Numbered from the stretch's first letter, positions 25,177 through 33,075 are shown. The stretch is DNA of 64,000 nt from Haloterrigena gelatinilytica (GCF_013342145.1 NZ_JABUQZ010000001.1:4216001-4280000), one strand, 5' to 3'. The notes: generated by a model not told the origin, from the letters alone. A program made the numbers and translations.

Positions 25177-25640
25177 TGAGTGAGGCGTATGATCGGCAGT
25201 TGCGGCGGCCGCGGCGGTTCTATCTGGATGAGACGGTAGGACCGGATGTTCCGGGTCACTACGATGCGGATGTTGCGGAGTTTGATCCTGAGAGCATCTG
25301 GTGCTGTAAGCAGAATCATCCGGAGCTCGTTGTCCAGGATCTGGCGGAGGAATTCGGTCTGGATTCGGAGGAGCAGGAGTTTGTGCGGATCACGTTGATG
25401 CGGCGGGGGGTGAATAAGTGGCTGTATGCGCGGCGGCAGTTCATCCAGCTCAAGCATGAGGTGAAGTCGTTGATGAAGCAGGCGGAGCTCGGCAGTGAGC
25501 GCTTCGAGTTGTTGGAGGAGTTGAACGAGAAGATGCAGCATATTGCGAAGACGCCGCGGTGGGTGGAGTGGCCGACGAAGGTACACACGCAGCGGAAACA
25601 GGATGAAGAACAGGTGATCATTCGTGGAACGATGTGCTGA
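25176..25640 (+). CDS. Helical protein of unknown function
   Basis: A 154-residue protein, MSEAYDRQLRRPRRFYLDETVG..., with a possible HTH-like region (VVQDLAEEFGLDSEEQEFVRITLMRRGVNKWLYARRQFI) and a following coiled-coil-like helix (ELLEELNEKMQHI). The last gene of the 23675-25640 run; a 645-base gene-free region follows. Family not recognised. Confidence 0.5.
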   Translation: MSEAYDRQLRRPRRFYLDETVGPDVPGHYDADVAEFDPESIWCCKQNHPELVVQDLAEEFGLDSEEQEFVRITLMRRGVNKWLYARRQFIQLKHEVKSLMKQAELGSERFELLEELNEKMQHIAKTPRWVEWPTKVHTQRKQDEEQVIIRGTMC

Positions 25641-25706
25641 TGGTGGCCGAGATGACGGTGATGGGGCAAGTAGTGGAGGAAATCTGCAGACCGTTTGAGT
25701 AATTGG

Positions 25707-25866
25707 GCGTCCCTGCGGACCGCACACCCGGGCGGGGTGTTCCGTCCGTGATCGGGACGCTATGATGTGAGGGGGCGCGGCGCTTCGGACCGGCAGTAAC
25801 TACGATTGTTGGTGCTGCCCGTCCATCCGCTTGCGCCCAGTGGCACTCCTCCCGGCCTGTCGGCCG
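25707..25866 (+). ncRNA. Candidate structured RNA with two long multi-tier hairpins
   Basis: Hairpin A (25707-25760) pairs GCGTCCC with GGGACGC, then CGGAC with GTCCG, then ACACC with GGTGT. Hairpin B (25773-25838) pairs GGGCGC with GCGCCC, GGAC with GTCC, and GGCAG with CTGCC around a loop of 18. A short third hairpin (CGGCC with GGCCG) lies at 25853-25866. Three successive helices in register in each of two neighbouring hairpins are unlikely by chance. A promoter could not be fixed, so the transcribed strand and ends are guesses. It might be a regulatory RNA, an antisense RNA or part of an origin. Confidence 0.4.
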
Positions 25867-26238
25867 CGAGATTGCCGAAGTAAGGAAGAGGCTGGTTGGT
25901 TTTTCTTTCAGTGAGTACGATTAGGTGTGATTGGGCTGGATGGATTTCCAGACGTAGTCAGGTAGAAGAACATATGGTCTCTGTTTGCCTGTTGTTGTGT
26001 TTCACTTTGCACACGGAGGGTTATACGCTGAGTAGAAGGACGTATGTCTCTCGTAGAATCGGATGTGTGGGTCTCCGGATTCACGGGTGTTCACCGGATA
26101 TCGACATCCGAACGTTCGGAGTACAGAGCAAGCGACCATCCGATATGAATTGTGCATGATCTCAGGGGCAACCCCGGTTTCCAAAGGCTCGGTTTTGGGC
26201 AAGGATAACGCCTGTATCCATCGTGTTAGTATGACTTA

Positions 26239-26249
26239 CATATAAAAAT
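26239..26249 (+). promoter_or_regulatory. TATA element of the 26287 operon
   Basis: The run catataaaaat centred about 26244 lies 40-45 bases before the ATG at 26287. Initiation about 25 bases downstream would leave a leader of about 20 bases that includes AGGTGA near 26273, a possible ribosome binding site. It heads the close-packed genes to about 27432. Confidence 0.5.
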
Positions 26250-26286
26250 CTAAGATGACATCATCAACCCAACAGGTGAACAGCAC

Positions 26287-26670
26287 ATGCAGTCAATCAA
26301 AGAAATCCTCGAAATCCACGGGTTCGACTCCGTGGAGGATATGCCGATTAGCTACGAAATCAAACTCGAAGTAGACGGCTTCATGCCGCTCATCATCAAA
26401 AAGATCAATGAGCACCGGCTGTCTGTCGCTCACTACTATGAGCAGAACGGCGACCTGATGCGGGACCCGGAGATCATCTTCGACTCACAGGTCTGGGTAG
26501 CCGTTGAATACCATCAAGACCCATTCATCCGGCTCCGGGATGAGAACGGCTTGGTGGACGCAACAGCGTTCGCACTGAATACGTGGGACGACAACCTGAA
26601 ACAGCAAGGATTCGTGGAGGCGGCTGAACAGGCCGCCTCCGCCTCTCCTGCACATGAGGTGGTAGTCTGA
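26287..26670 (+). CDS. Element protein of unknown function
   Basis: A 127-residue acidic protein, MQSIKEILEIHGFDSVEDMPISYEIKLEVDGFMPLIIKKI..., with an alternating beta pattern in the middle (DSQVWVAVEYHQDPFIRLRD) and a helical tail. The start resembles small proteins common in haloarchaeal viruses and plasmids. It leads an operon behind a clear TATA element and overlaps the next gene by one base. No function. Confidence 0.6.
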   Translation: MQSIKEILEIHGFDSVEDMPISYEIKLEVDGFMPLIIKKINEHRLSVAHYYEQNGDLMRDPEIIFDSQVWVAVEYHQDPFIRLRDENGLVDATAFALNTWDDNLKQQGFVEAAEQAASASPAHEVVV

Positions 26671-26813
26671 TGGGTCAGACTCCAACATATCGTGATTTTG
26701 TTCGCAACAGTGTTCCACCCTTGGTAGCAGATGAAGCCGATAGGAAATTATCGGAAGAAGCAAAACGCGAACTGTATGAGACAGTAATTTCGCTGAGAGG
26801 TGTAGAACGATGA
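26670..26813 (+). CDS. Small element protein
   Basis: A 47-residue protein, MGQTPTYRDFVRNSVPPLVADEADRKLSEEAKRELYETVISLRGVER, mostly helical. Its ATG shares a base with the upstream TGA and its TGA overlaps the next ATG by four bases, which supports translation by coupling. Function unknown. Confidence 0.5.
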   Translation: MGQTPTYRDFVRNSVPPLVADEADRKLSEEAKRELYETVISLRGVER

Positions 26814-27277
26814 GCGACGACGAACAGGGAACCGAAGTCAGCGGGGTCGTTACCGAGTTTCACCCGAGCCAGAACGACAACAAGCCGCACGGCGTGTACG
26901 TGGACGGCGACCGGTACACCACGTTCGAAGACGAAGACGTAGCCGAGATCGAGGAAGGTACAGGAGTCCGGTTCCGGTACGAGCAGAACGACGAACATCG
27001 GAACATCGTTCCCGGCTCCGTAGACATAGTAGCCACCGATGCAGACCCGAACGTGTACGGCAGCACCGACCAGAAAGTGATGGAATCGACGCGCGATCGG
27101 AGCATCCGATGTAACGTGGCACTGAAGGAAGCACGAGAACTCTGCCAGCCACTCATCACCGAGGACATGTCCGAGCCACGATTCCACGAAGTCGTGGAGT
27201 TGATTGGGGGTACAGCAGAGCAATTCGCGGAGAAACTGCACGAGTTGAACCAGCAGACCCCACAGGGTGAGCAGTGA
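26810..27277 (+). CDS. Acidic protein with a probable OB-like N-terminal domain
   Basis: A 155-residue protein. Residues 8-75 (VSGVVTEFHPSQNDNKPHGVYVDGDRYTTFEDEDVAEIEEGTGVRFRYEQ) have the strand pattern and glycine spacing of an OB-fold or cold-shock-like nucleic-acid-binding domain. The C-terminal half is helical. An element single-strand DNA or RNA binding role is possible (inference). It overlaps both neighbours by one to four bases. Confidence 0.55.
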   Translation: MSDDEQGTEVSGVVTEFHPSQNDNKPHGVYVDGDRYTTFEDEDVAEIEEGTGVRFRYEQNDEHRNIVPGSVDIVATDADPNVYGSTDQKVMESTRDRSIRCNVALKEARELCQPLITEDMSEPRFHEVVELIGGTAEQFAEKLHELNQQTPQGEQ

Positions 27278-27432
27278 TGCCGCGACGGCGGACAGCAGCG
27301 CAGAAGAAACGGCAGCAGCGGCGTTTGCGCTCGATCAAGAAACAGCAGTCCAAGGGTATCGAGAAGCCGAACACGGACAAATTTGACCGGTGGGGGCGCC
27401 GTCGCGGAGCAGACAGGGATGACGATGAGTGA
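27277..27432 (+). CDS. Very basic small protein
   Basis: A 51-residue protein, MPRRRTAAQKKRQQRRLRSIKKQQSK..., with about 40 percent Arg/Lys/Gln in the first 30 residues, which is striking against the acidic proteome. It suggests nucleic-acid binding. The ATG overlaps the previous stop by one base. Confidence 0.5.
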   Translation: MPRRRTAAQKKRQQRRLRSIKKQQSKGIEKPNTDKFDRWGRRRGADRDDDE

Positions 27433-27488
27433 TGAATAGTGGCGCTGGGCCGGGTTGCTCCCGGCCTACCGCATTTCAGGGTGAGACG

Positions 27489-27593
27489 ATGATATCCATG
27501 AACTACATGCAGAAGGCGAATAACGTCGGCTCAAACAGCGAAGAAAGCGAATCCGGTAATAGGAGCGCGTTTGAGATCGCGGGTGATGCGTAA
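27489..27593 (+). CDS. Possible 34-residue protein
   Basis: MISMNYMQKANNVGSNSEESESGNRSAFEIAGDA, ending GCG TAA. Its reality is supported mainly by the fact that the following coding frame begins exactly at its stop (TAATT). No function. Confidence 0.35.
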   Translation: MISMNYMQKANNVGSNSEESESGNRSAFEIAGDA

Positions 27594-28045
27594 TTCCATG
27601 GGCCACCGTTTACTACTTGAACTGGGATCGGACGAACAGCGATCACGCCGACGCCAGCGACCTGTTCCACAATCTCCACATCGAAGATCCGCCGGAACAC
27701 CTCGGTCGGGCTGAGTTCGATCAGCTCTACCGGGAAGTGATCGATGTCGCGGTCGACAAGCCGGAACAGGTGTTCCATGAGTGGAACCGTGGCAGCGGCC
27801 GCGAATCTGACGCGTTCCTGACTCTCCGGTACTGCGAACGCTGTGAGACGTACATCGAGGGCGAGGACGAGGCCGTGACGCACGCAACGCAGAACCACGG
27901 CTACGACGCCTTGATAGAATCCGGGGAACCGGACTACGTACGCGGTGAGCGCAGCATGTCGGTCGGCGATATCGTGGAGATCAACGGCACCTACTACATG
28001 GCCGCCAGCATCGGCTGGGAAGCGGTCGACATCGGAGGTGGCTAG
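27593..28045 (+). CDS. C2H2-type zinc protein, probable AUU start
   Basis: About 150 residues. The frame is coding-like from TVYYLNWDRTNSDHADASDLF and has a C2H2-like site YCERCETYIEGEDEAVTHATQNH about two thirds along. No ATG or GTG exists before the domain: the frame opens at TGA 27584 and runs TGC GTA ATT CCA. The ATT at 27593 overlaps the upstream TAA as TAATT. A TTG at 27617 is the first canonical alternative and would cut into the first strand. Function unknown. Confidence 0.55.
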   Translation: MPWATVYYLNWDRTNSDHADASDLFHNLHIEDPPEHLGRAEFDQLYREVIDVAVDKPEQVFHEWNRGSGRESDAFLTLRYCERCETYIEGEDEAVTHATQNHGYDALIESGEPDYVRGERSMSVGDIVEINGTYYMAASIGWEAVDIGGG

Positions 28046-28866
28046 TGATGCTTGAGGGGAGCAGTCCGATGGGGCAGTTCTGGTATCAAGAGGAGAACGA
28101 CCTCCGAGAGCGGATCGGACACTGTGACCCACCCATCGGTGTCAGCTTATTCTCCGGGGCGGGTGGCTTCGATCTGGGATTTGCGCAGGCCGGGTTCGAT
28201 GTCCGGGTCATGGTCGAGTACGAGCAAGAGGCGTGTGACACACTACGGCTGAACAGGGACTGTTTCAACGATTACACTGAGCCGACGATCATCCAGGAAG
28301 ACATCCGGGAGATCGGTACATCTGAAATCCTCAACGCGGCGAACGTGGGAATCGGCGGTACCACGGCGGTCTACGGCGGACCACCGTGCCAAGGCTTCTC
28401 CATGTCTGGGAACCGTGATCCGGACGATGAACGGAACGCACTGTACCGGGAGATGGTCAGGGTCGTACATCAGGCGAAGCCCGTCTTTTTCGTAATGGAG
28501 AACGTGCCGGGACTGGCGACGATGGAGGATGGCAAGGTTATCCAACGGGTATGCGACGAGTTCCGGCAAGGCGGGTACAACGTCACATGGGACATCTTGA
28601 ACGCCGCAAACTATGGTGTGCCACAGCGCCGGAAGCGTGTGTTCGTCATGGGGAAGCGGATTGATTTCATGACACCGCCACCGTTCGGCATCGGGAATCC
28701 GCAGATGCATATTGGGGCAGTGCCAGGACGCGTGGATCATCCGGATTTCTTCATCGAGAAGCATGGCCTACAGGAAACCGAACAGGCCACACTGGACACG
28801 TTCACCAACGAACCAGAAACATTGGACGAGGCACTGGAGCAGATGATCCAGGACGGTGATGCATGA
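28045..28866 (+). CDS. C5-cytosine DNA methyltransferase, short form lacking C-terminal motifs
   Basis: A 273-residue m5C methyltransferase. Motif I is VSLFSGAGGFDLGFAQAGF near residue 33, motif IV GGPPCQGFSMSG carries the catalytic Cys near residue 115, motif VI is MENVPG, and motif VIII QRRKRVFVMG. Only about 60 residues follow, so there is no room for a normal target recognition domain and no motif IX or X (GNAV-like). Ordinary enzymes are 320 residues or more. It may be truncated, a split enzyme, or depend on a partner. No cognate endonuclease overlaps it, although an Mrr-like nuclease lies 740 bases downstream. Confidence 0.85.
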   Translation: MMLEGSSPMGQFWYQEENDLRERIGHCDPPIGVSLFSGAGGFDLGFAQAGFDVRVMVEYEQEACDTLRLNRDCFNDYTEPTIIQEDIREIGTSEILNAANVGIGGTTAVYGGPPCQGFSMSGNRDPDDERNALYREMVRVVHQAKPVFFVMENVPGLATMEDGKVIQRVCDEFRQGGYNVTWDILNAANYGVPQRRKRVFVMGKRIDFMTPPPFGIGNPQMHIGAVPGRVDHPDFFIEKHGLQETEQATLDTFTNEPETLDEALEQMIQDGDA

Positions 28867-28867
28867 T

Positions 28868-29029
28868 ATGAGCTCGTATTTACCGTTGTCTGAGGATCAG
28901 GAACAGGAACTGAGAGAGTTCAACGAACGGTATGAAGAGTGTCAAGAAGAGGGATGCAGAACGGAGGTTCTTGACGGTGGACGGTGTTCCGATCATGAGG
29001 CGCAACGGACACTGGCCGGGTGGTCGTGA
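28868..29029 (+). CDS. Small Cys-containing protein after the methyltransferase
   Basis: A 53-residue protein, MSSYLPLSEDQEQELREFNERYEECQEEGCRTEVLDGGRC..., with three cysteines spaced C-x4-C-x9-C. It starts one base after the methyltransferase stop, so it is cotranscribed. A tiny zinc-binding partner is possible but not shown. Confidence 0.45.
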   Translation: MSSYLPLSEDQEQELREFNERYEECQEEGCRTEVLDGGRCSDHEAQRTLAGWS

Positions 29030-29065
29030 TGGTTGAGACAGATGTACGGGAGAGAGGTGGGCGTG

Positions 29066-29215
29066 ATGAGACTCTGGCGTAGACAGACGTTGACGGATCG
29101 TGGCCGGGTCCGTGACCGGCTTGAAGAAGCGGATCAGGATGCGGACAGCGACGGAGATACTGATTCAGCGGCCGATGAGCAGGGGCAGGCTGATCTCCAG
29201 CGGTGGACCGGGTAA
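29066..29215 (+). CDS. Small acidic protein
   Basis: A 49-residue protein, MRLWRRQTLTDRGRVRDRLEEADQ..., basic at the start and strongly Asp/Gln-rich at the end. A GTG at 29063 directly before the ATG is an alternative start. Low support beyond composition and packing. Confidence 0.35.
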   Translation: MRLWRRQTLTDRGRVRDRLEEADQDADSDGDTDSAADEQGQADLQRWTG

Positions 29216-29243
29216 CGCCCGGCCCGCTGCACTTCACAAGGTG

Positions 29244-29504
29244 ATGATAATAGCATCGGTTACTCAGATTTTGCGAGATCATGGTTTGACACCGGAGAAC
29301 GCGAAACAGTTCGTGGCGTTGTCGCCACTGTACAACAAGAAAGATTTGGCCGAACAGATGGGGGTGTCTGAGGTGTCGGTGCACCGGTATAAGCAGATCT
29401 TCTGGGATATGCAGCCAGAACAGCGATATCGGGTGATGGCTGCGTTGATGACCGAGAAGTACAACGAGGTCGTGGACAGCGAACCAGAGGAGACCACTGA
29501 GTGA
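29244..29504 (+). CDS. Small HTH protein
   Basis: An 86-residue protein with a helix-turn-helix at residues 28-52 (LYNKKDLAEQMGVSEVSVHRYKQIF), then a helical tail and an acidic end. The HTH resembles those of transposase/resolvase-type and plasmid regulators. The start MIIASVTQILRDHGL begins the first helix. It may control the preceding methyltransferase module. Confidence 0.55.
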   Translation: MIIASVTQILRDHGLTPENAKQFVALSPLYNKKDLAEQMGVSEVSVHRYKQIFWDMQPEQRYRVMAALMTEKYNEVVDSEPEETTE

Positions 29505-29607
29505 GGAGTAGCGGTGACCGATCGAGGAAGGTGAGCATGGCTCCAAAGTCTGTTCGCAGCGGTTCCGTTGAGAACCGTTAAGGTGACTCACACGATTACT
29601 TGAGGGT

Positions 29608-30453
29608 ATGAGCTCCGAGGAGGGAGAACTGTCGGATCTCGATTGGCGGTCTTATCAGAAGCTGGTTGCGGGTCTGCACGCCGATGAGGAGACACGGGTA
29701 GAAACCGAGTACGACTATCCGATTCCGGGCAGCGGCACCAAGGAGATCGATGTCGTGGTCTGGGATCAGTCGGACCATTACGAGTACACGGTTCTCATCG
29801 AGTGCAAATTCCACGACAGTCCACTCTCACAGAGCGTTGTAGACAGTGTAAACGGCTACTTCCAGCCAAGTGATGCGGACAAAGCAGTGATCGTCTCGAA
29901 GTCAGGGTTCCAAAGCGGCGCAATAGAGCGAGCGGAAGGAACCGGTGTCGAACTGCTCACACTCCGCCAGCTCATTCCCGATACCGATCTTCCTGTCGAC
30001 GTGCTGCGGTACGTCCACAATAATCTCGAGATCACAAACCGGCATTTGGAGGTCCTAGATATGGATGTCGAAGGGCTGGATGATGACGAGGATACCGAAC
30101 GCGAAGAGGTTCCAGTCGTCTTCAATCAGACCAACAGCCAGCTCTATACAACCGATCGAGAGCCACGCGGCGAAACCCTACTCGAGCGGAGGAATGAACT
30201 CGAACAGTCCATGGAGGTGGGCGAACATACGGAGGAATTCGATGATGTTGCCCTGCTGATAAACGGTACGTTCTTCCAGCTGCACTCGATGGAGTATCGC
30301 GTCACGGAGTCGACCGGGACGATGGAGTTTACCGTCGACCTCCTCGAGGACGTCGACCTACTGTATCGGGATGAACTGACAGGAGATGAGGAGTATCGAT
30401 CGCTGTCCGATGCCCTGGAGGCGTTCCAAGAACACGTCGAAGCGGATTCGTAG
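29608..30453 (+). CDS. Mrr-like restriction endonuclease (PD-(D/E)XK)
   Basis: A 281-residue protein. The N-terminal 130 residues show the Mrr_cat pattern: WRSYQKLVAGLH with a distal Glu, IDVVVWDQSDHYEYTVLIECKFHDS carrying the D and the E-x-K pair of the nuclease core, and then VDSVNGYFQPSDADKAVIVSKSGFQSGAIERA, the typical last strand and helix. The C-terminal 140 residues are acidic with a beta pattern and may recognise DNA or partners. Mrr enzymes cut methylated or otherwise modified DNA (type IV restriction). It forms a single transcription unit with a short leader. Confidence 0.8.
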   Translation: MSSEEGELSDLDWRSYQKLVAGLHADEETRVETEYDYPIPGSGTKEIDVVVWDQSDHYEYTVLIECKFHDSPLSQSVVDSVNGYFQPSDADKAVIVSKSGFQSGAIERAEGTGVELLTLRQLIPDTDLPVDVLRYVHNNLEITNRHLEVLDMDVEGLDDDEDTEREEVPVVFNQTNSQLYTTDREPRGETLLERRNELEQSMEVGEHTEEFDDVALLINGTFFQLHSMEYRVTESTGTMEFTVDLLEDVDLLYRDELTGDEEYRSLSDALEAFQEHVEADS

Positions 30454-30667
30454 GCTCCACCCAGTTCTCGAGCGTATATCGGGACCCGTCATTCAGCCCA
30501 TCTGAGAGATACAGCGGTTATCCTGGTTCCGACACGATCTGTGCGGTTTCTGGGACGTAGGTGCGTGGCCGACCCGGTGTTCGATATTTGACCGGCGAGT
30601 CAAATCGACCAGTCACGGTCGTAACCATTCCCGCAAGAACTAGGGTACTAGCGTGTGAAGAAGTAAC

Positions 30668-31522
30668 ATGGCGCGAGAGCACGGACACCGTGGACGGACC
30701 CAGCAGCGGTACCGTATCCCGGTCTCCCCCCGAACCGGGTCACGAGATCAGCCGGGGCCATGGACTATTCTGTACGCCATCCTGTCCTTCTTGCTCGGCG
30801 GCGTCTTCCTAATCGCAGCCGGAGGGATCCTGTTGTTCTGGGACGGAGTCTTCGACCTGCTCATAGCGGTTGTCTTGGCCGTGGCCGCCTGGGCCGCGTT
30901 CGCGGCCGCCATCAACCAGGTGGAAGGCTACGTGGTTGATCCGGCCGTCACCCTCAGCGTCCTCCTCGTGTTTGCAGCGGTCGCTGGCGTAATCATCGGC
31001 GACCTCGGTGACGCCGCCGTCCTGCTGACTGTAGCGGCGGCCGCAGCCACGGCGACGTGGAAATCGTATGGTGAAATCGTGGACGGGGACGCGGAGAACA
31101 GCGTTGTGTCGGTGTCCGGCCGCGTGGTGCCGTCACTGCCGGTGGTGCTGTACGGGATCGTCGGCATCACACTGGGCGTGATGGTGTTGGACTGGGGTGT
31201 GACGCGGGGCTGGGAGCTTGTGTCGCGGTGGTTGCTGATCGGGGAAACGTCTTCCGTGCTCTGGGAGGATCTCGGGGCGGCATCGGTGTCAGTGGTGGCA
31301 GGTGTCGCAGCGGTGCTGGGAGCAGTGGTGACGTTGACTAGGCGTCGTGTCGGGGTGGTGGTGGCGACGGGAGCTGCAGTGTTGGCGCTTGGCGCAGCGG
31401 CGTGGATCTTGATGCTGTACCAGTCGTGGCATCCGACGGCGCAGACATACCGGGCGGTCGTGGCGGTCAGTGTGCTGGCGCTCTTCCTCACGGTTCCGGC
31501 GTATCGCCAGCTCCACAACTAA
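30668..31522 (+). CDS. Polytopic membrane protein of unknown function
   Basis: A 284-residue protein with a basic N-terminal tail (residues 1-32) and about eight hydrophobic segments, rich in Ala, Val and Leu. No transporter signature or charged motif inside the membrane is seen. It converges on a pair of membrane protein genes at 31542-32523, so three membrane proteins are grouped here. Confidence 0.6.
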   Translation: MAREHGHRGRTQQRYRIPVSPRTGSRDQPGPWTILYAILSFLLGGVFLIAAGGILLFWDGVFDLLIAVVLAVAAWAAFAAAINQVEGYVVDPAVTLSVLLVFAAVAGVIIGDLGDAAVLLTVAAAAATATWKSYGEIVDGDAENSVVSVSGRVVPSLPVVLYGIVGITLGVMVLDWGVTRGWELVSRWLLIGETSSVLWEDLGAASVSVVAGVAAVLGAVVTLTRRRVGVVVATGAAVLALGAAAWILMLYQSWHPTAQTYRAVVAVSVLALFLTVPAYRQLHN

Positions 31523-31541
31523 CTCACCCCACCGCCGGGAG

Positions 31542-32057
31542 CTACTGATTCTCCGCGGACCCGACTGCGTCGTGGACAGCGGCTGTGATCCGTGCCGGGA
31601 TCTGCACACTCAGCGAGACGACGGTGAACACGACGGTGTAGACGACAAGGCCGACGGTCCGCACCATTCCCTCGATCGTGCCGAGCGGGCCGGGCATGAC
31701 CACGGTTCCTGCACCGGTCGCGTACCCGATCTGCCGAAGCAAGACACGATAGTAATCGGTCAGCTGCTCGTTCGCCCGGCCTGGCACGGTCTCCATGTGC
31801 TGGAAGAACAGCCACAGGTGTTCGCCGGTCCGGACGGGCCACGCCCGGCTGCCGGGGAACAGGACGAACATGGCGTACGCGAACACGAGGAACACCGCTG
31901 TGTACTGGAAGACGGCCCGGCTGTACGCTCGTCGGTACTCCGGTTGGTCCGCTCGCCGCGACATCACTGCGAAGTAGGCGGCGGCCAGCAGGATGATGCC
32001 GCCGACGAGGTCGATGATCTGCTGACCGGTGACTCCGGCTGTGGATGCGTCAGCCAT
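31542..32057 (-). CDS. Membrane protein, about four TM segments
   Basis: A 171-residue protein starting MADASTAGVTGQQIIDLVGGIILLAAAYFAVM. Hydrophobic segments lie at about 12-32, 52-72 and two at the C-terminal third. The central hydrophilic loop contains HLWLFFQHMETVPGRANEQLTDYYRVLLRQIG. The ATG at 32057 overlaps the upstream gene by 8 bases, and a longer frame to 32300 is Ser/Thr/Pro-rich and out of phase with that gene, so it was rejected. Function unknown; cotranscribed with 32050-32523. Confidence 0.6.
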   Translation of the reverse strand: MADASTAGVTGQQIIDLVGGIILLAAAYFAVMSRRADQPEYRRAYSRAVFQYTAVFLVFAYAMFVLFPGSRAWPVRTGEHLWLFFQHMETVPGRANEQLTDYYRVLLRQIGYATGAGTVVMPGPLGTIEGMVRTVGLVVYTVVFTVVSLSVQIPARITAAVHDAVGSAENQ

Positions 32058-32523
32058 GGTCGTTCCAGTGGTCGTCGTCGAATTCGATGGAGACGGTGTC
32101 GTCCTCCGGTTCTGGTGATCGATCCAAGGCGAGGTGTTCGAGGCGGTGGAGCAGTCGGTCGACGCGGTCCAGGACTGTGGTAACCCGGTTGCTGATCGCG
32201 GTACCCCGATCGCTGGTACCGGGCAGGCTGGGCCGTGGCAGCTCCAGGCCACGGTCTCGGAATCGGTCGAGGGATGGGAGGAGGGTGTAGTTGTGGACAC
32301 CGAGTTTCCGGAGTATCCACACGGTTGGGAGCGTGATGACGAGAAGACCGGTGACGAGGATGACGACGTCGACGATGACGATGAACACGGCGGTCAACGT
32401 AGTGGCGATCAGGAGCGGGTAGAGGCTGGAGCGTGGCCGCGCAAGGTAGGCAGCAAGCCGGTAGCTCCCGATAAAGGTGAGGCCAATTAACAGCCAGCCA
32501 AGCAGCTGCACGAAATCGTTCAT
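32050..32523 (-). CDS. Membrane protein with cytosolic helical tail
   Basis: A 157-residue protein with two or three N-terminal TM segments (MNDFVQLLGWLLIGLTFIGSYRLAAYLARP and LLIATTLTAVFIVIVDVVILVTGLLVI) and a soluble tail containing a helix LDRVDRLLHRLEHLALD and an acidic end. First gene of a two-gene unit. Function unknown. Confidence 0.55.
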   Translation of the reverse strand: MNDFVQLLGWLLIGLTFIGSYRLAAYLARPRSSLYPLLIATTLTAVFIVIVDVVILVTGLLVITLPTVWILRKLGVHNYTLLPSLDRFRDRGLELPRPSLPGTSDRGTAISNRVTTVLDRVDRLLHRLEHLALDRSPEPEDDTVSIEFDDDHWNDHG

Positions 32524-32699
32524 CTATACTTCTTACTACAGTGTATGGTCTAGAAGCGCTAAACTATTTTGGATAGAAATCAGACTTACCTTGCTGCTGA
32601 ACACCGTATCGCGGTATATGTCGGAGGTGCGTGAGGCACGCACAGAGTGAGTGTTTTAAATTTCGTTGAGAAGAGGGTGTTTGGAGGGGAGACCCCGCA

Positions 32700-32825
32700 G
32701 TGAAAGACTTACGCGAGACGTTCGAGGATGAGGAGTTCAAGTTTCTCAAACAAGTAAAAGGCGACCGATCCTGGCACGACGCGATTCTCGAGGAATTCGG
32801 CCATGAGGAAGAGAGCGATGACTGA
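32700..32825 (+). CDS. Tiny antitoxin-like protein
   Basis: A 41-residue protein (GTG start), MKDLRETFEDEEFKFLKQVKG..., whose pattern (E.F..LK..KG..SW....) resembles small haloarchaeal VapB/DUF7557-type proteins that often accompany toxins. No toxin is adjacent. The stop overlaps the start of the LSM gene (ATGACTGA), so the two are coupled. The family resemblance is tentative. Confidence 0.45.
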   Translation: MKDLRETFEDEEFKFLKQVKGDRSWHDAILEEFGHEEESDD

Positions 32826-33075
32826 GAAATACGATAAGCCATTCGATCTCCTCAGGGAATTCGTCGGGGACACAGTCAGAGTCGTCCGCCGCAACGGCAG
32901 TGTCATCGTGGGCAAGCTGCACACGTTCGACCAACACATCAACCTGATCCTAACCGACGCCACCGTCTACCAGAACGAAACCGATACACAGCAACAGGAA
33001 GACGTCGGCCGGTTCTTCCAACGCGGCGGTGCTGTCACCGACATCCGACCTGCTGGGGGCGAGACTAATGAGTGA
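32818..33075 (+). CDS. Sm/LSM-fold RNA-binding protein
   Basis: An 85-residue protein with both Sm motifs. Sm1 is LREFVGDTVRVVRRNGSVIVGKLHTFDQHINLILTDA, including the Asp-x-His-x-Asn RNA-binding loop (D-Q-H-I-N). Sm2 is RGGAVTDIRP. Archaeal Sm proteins form rings that bind U-rich RNA; haloarchaea normally have one on the chromosome next to rpl37ae. A second, element-encoded copy may serve an RNA of the element. The ATG at 32818 was chosen; an upstream ATG at 32803 lies inside the previous gene. It overlaps the next gene by 8 bases. Confidence 0.8.
   Translation: MTEKYDKPFDLLREFVGDTVRVVRRNGSVIVGKLHTFDQHINLILTDATVYQNETDTQQQEDVGRFFQRGGAVTDIRPAGGETNE

Larger units (their letters stand above)
25641..26286. 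other. Gene-free region of 646 bases
   Basis: No convincing frame on either strand. The left part holds the folded segment 25707-25866 listed next. The right part contains a palindrome CCGAACGTTCGG at 26108-26119, related to copies at 41124 and 62331, and the promoter of the next operon near 26240. Confidence 0.5.

Noticed and set aside
25896-26245. Short frames in the gene-free region before 26287
   Set aside because: Cys/Arg/Ser-rich translations unlike the acidic neighbours, and no overlap or ribosome-binding context.
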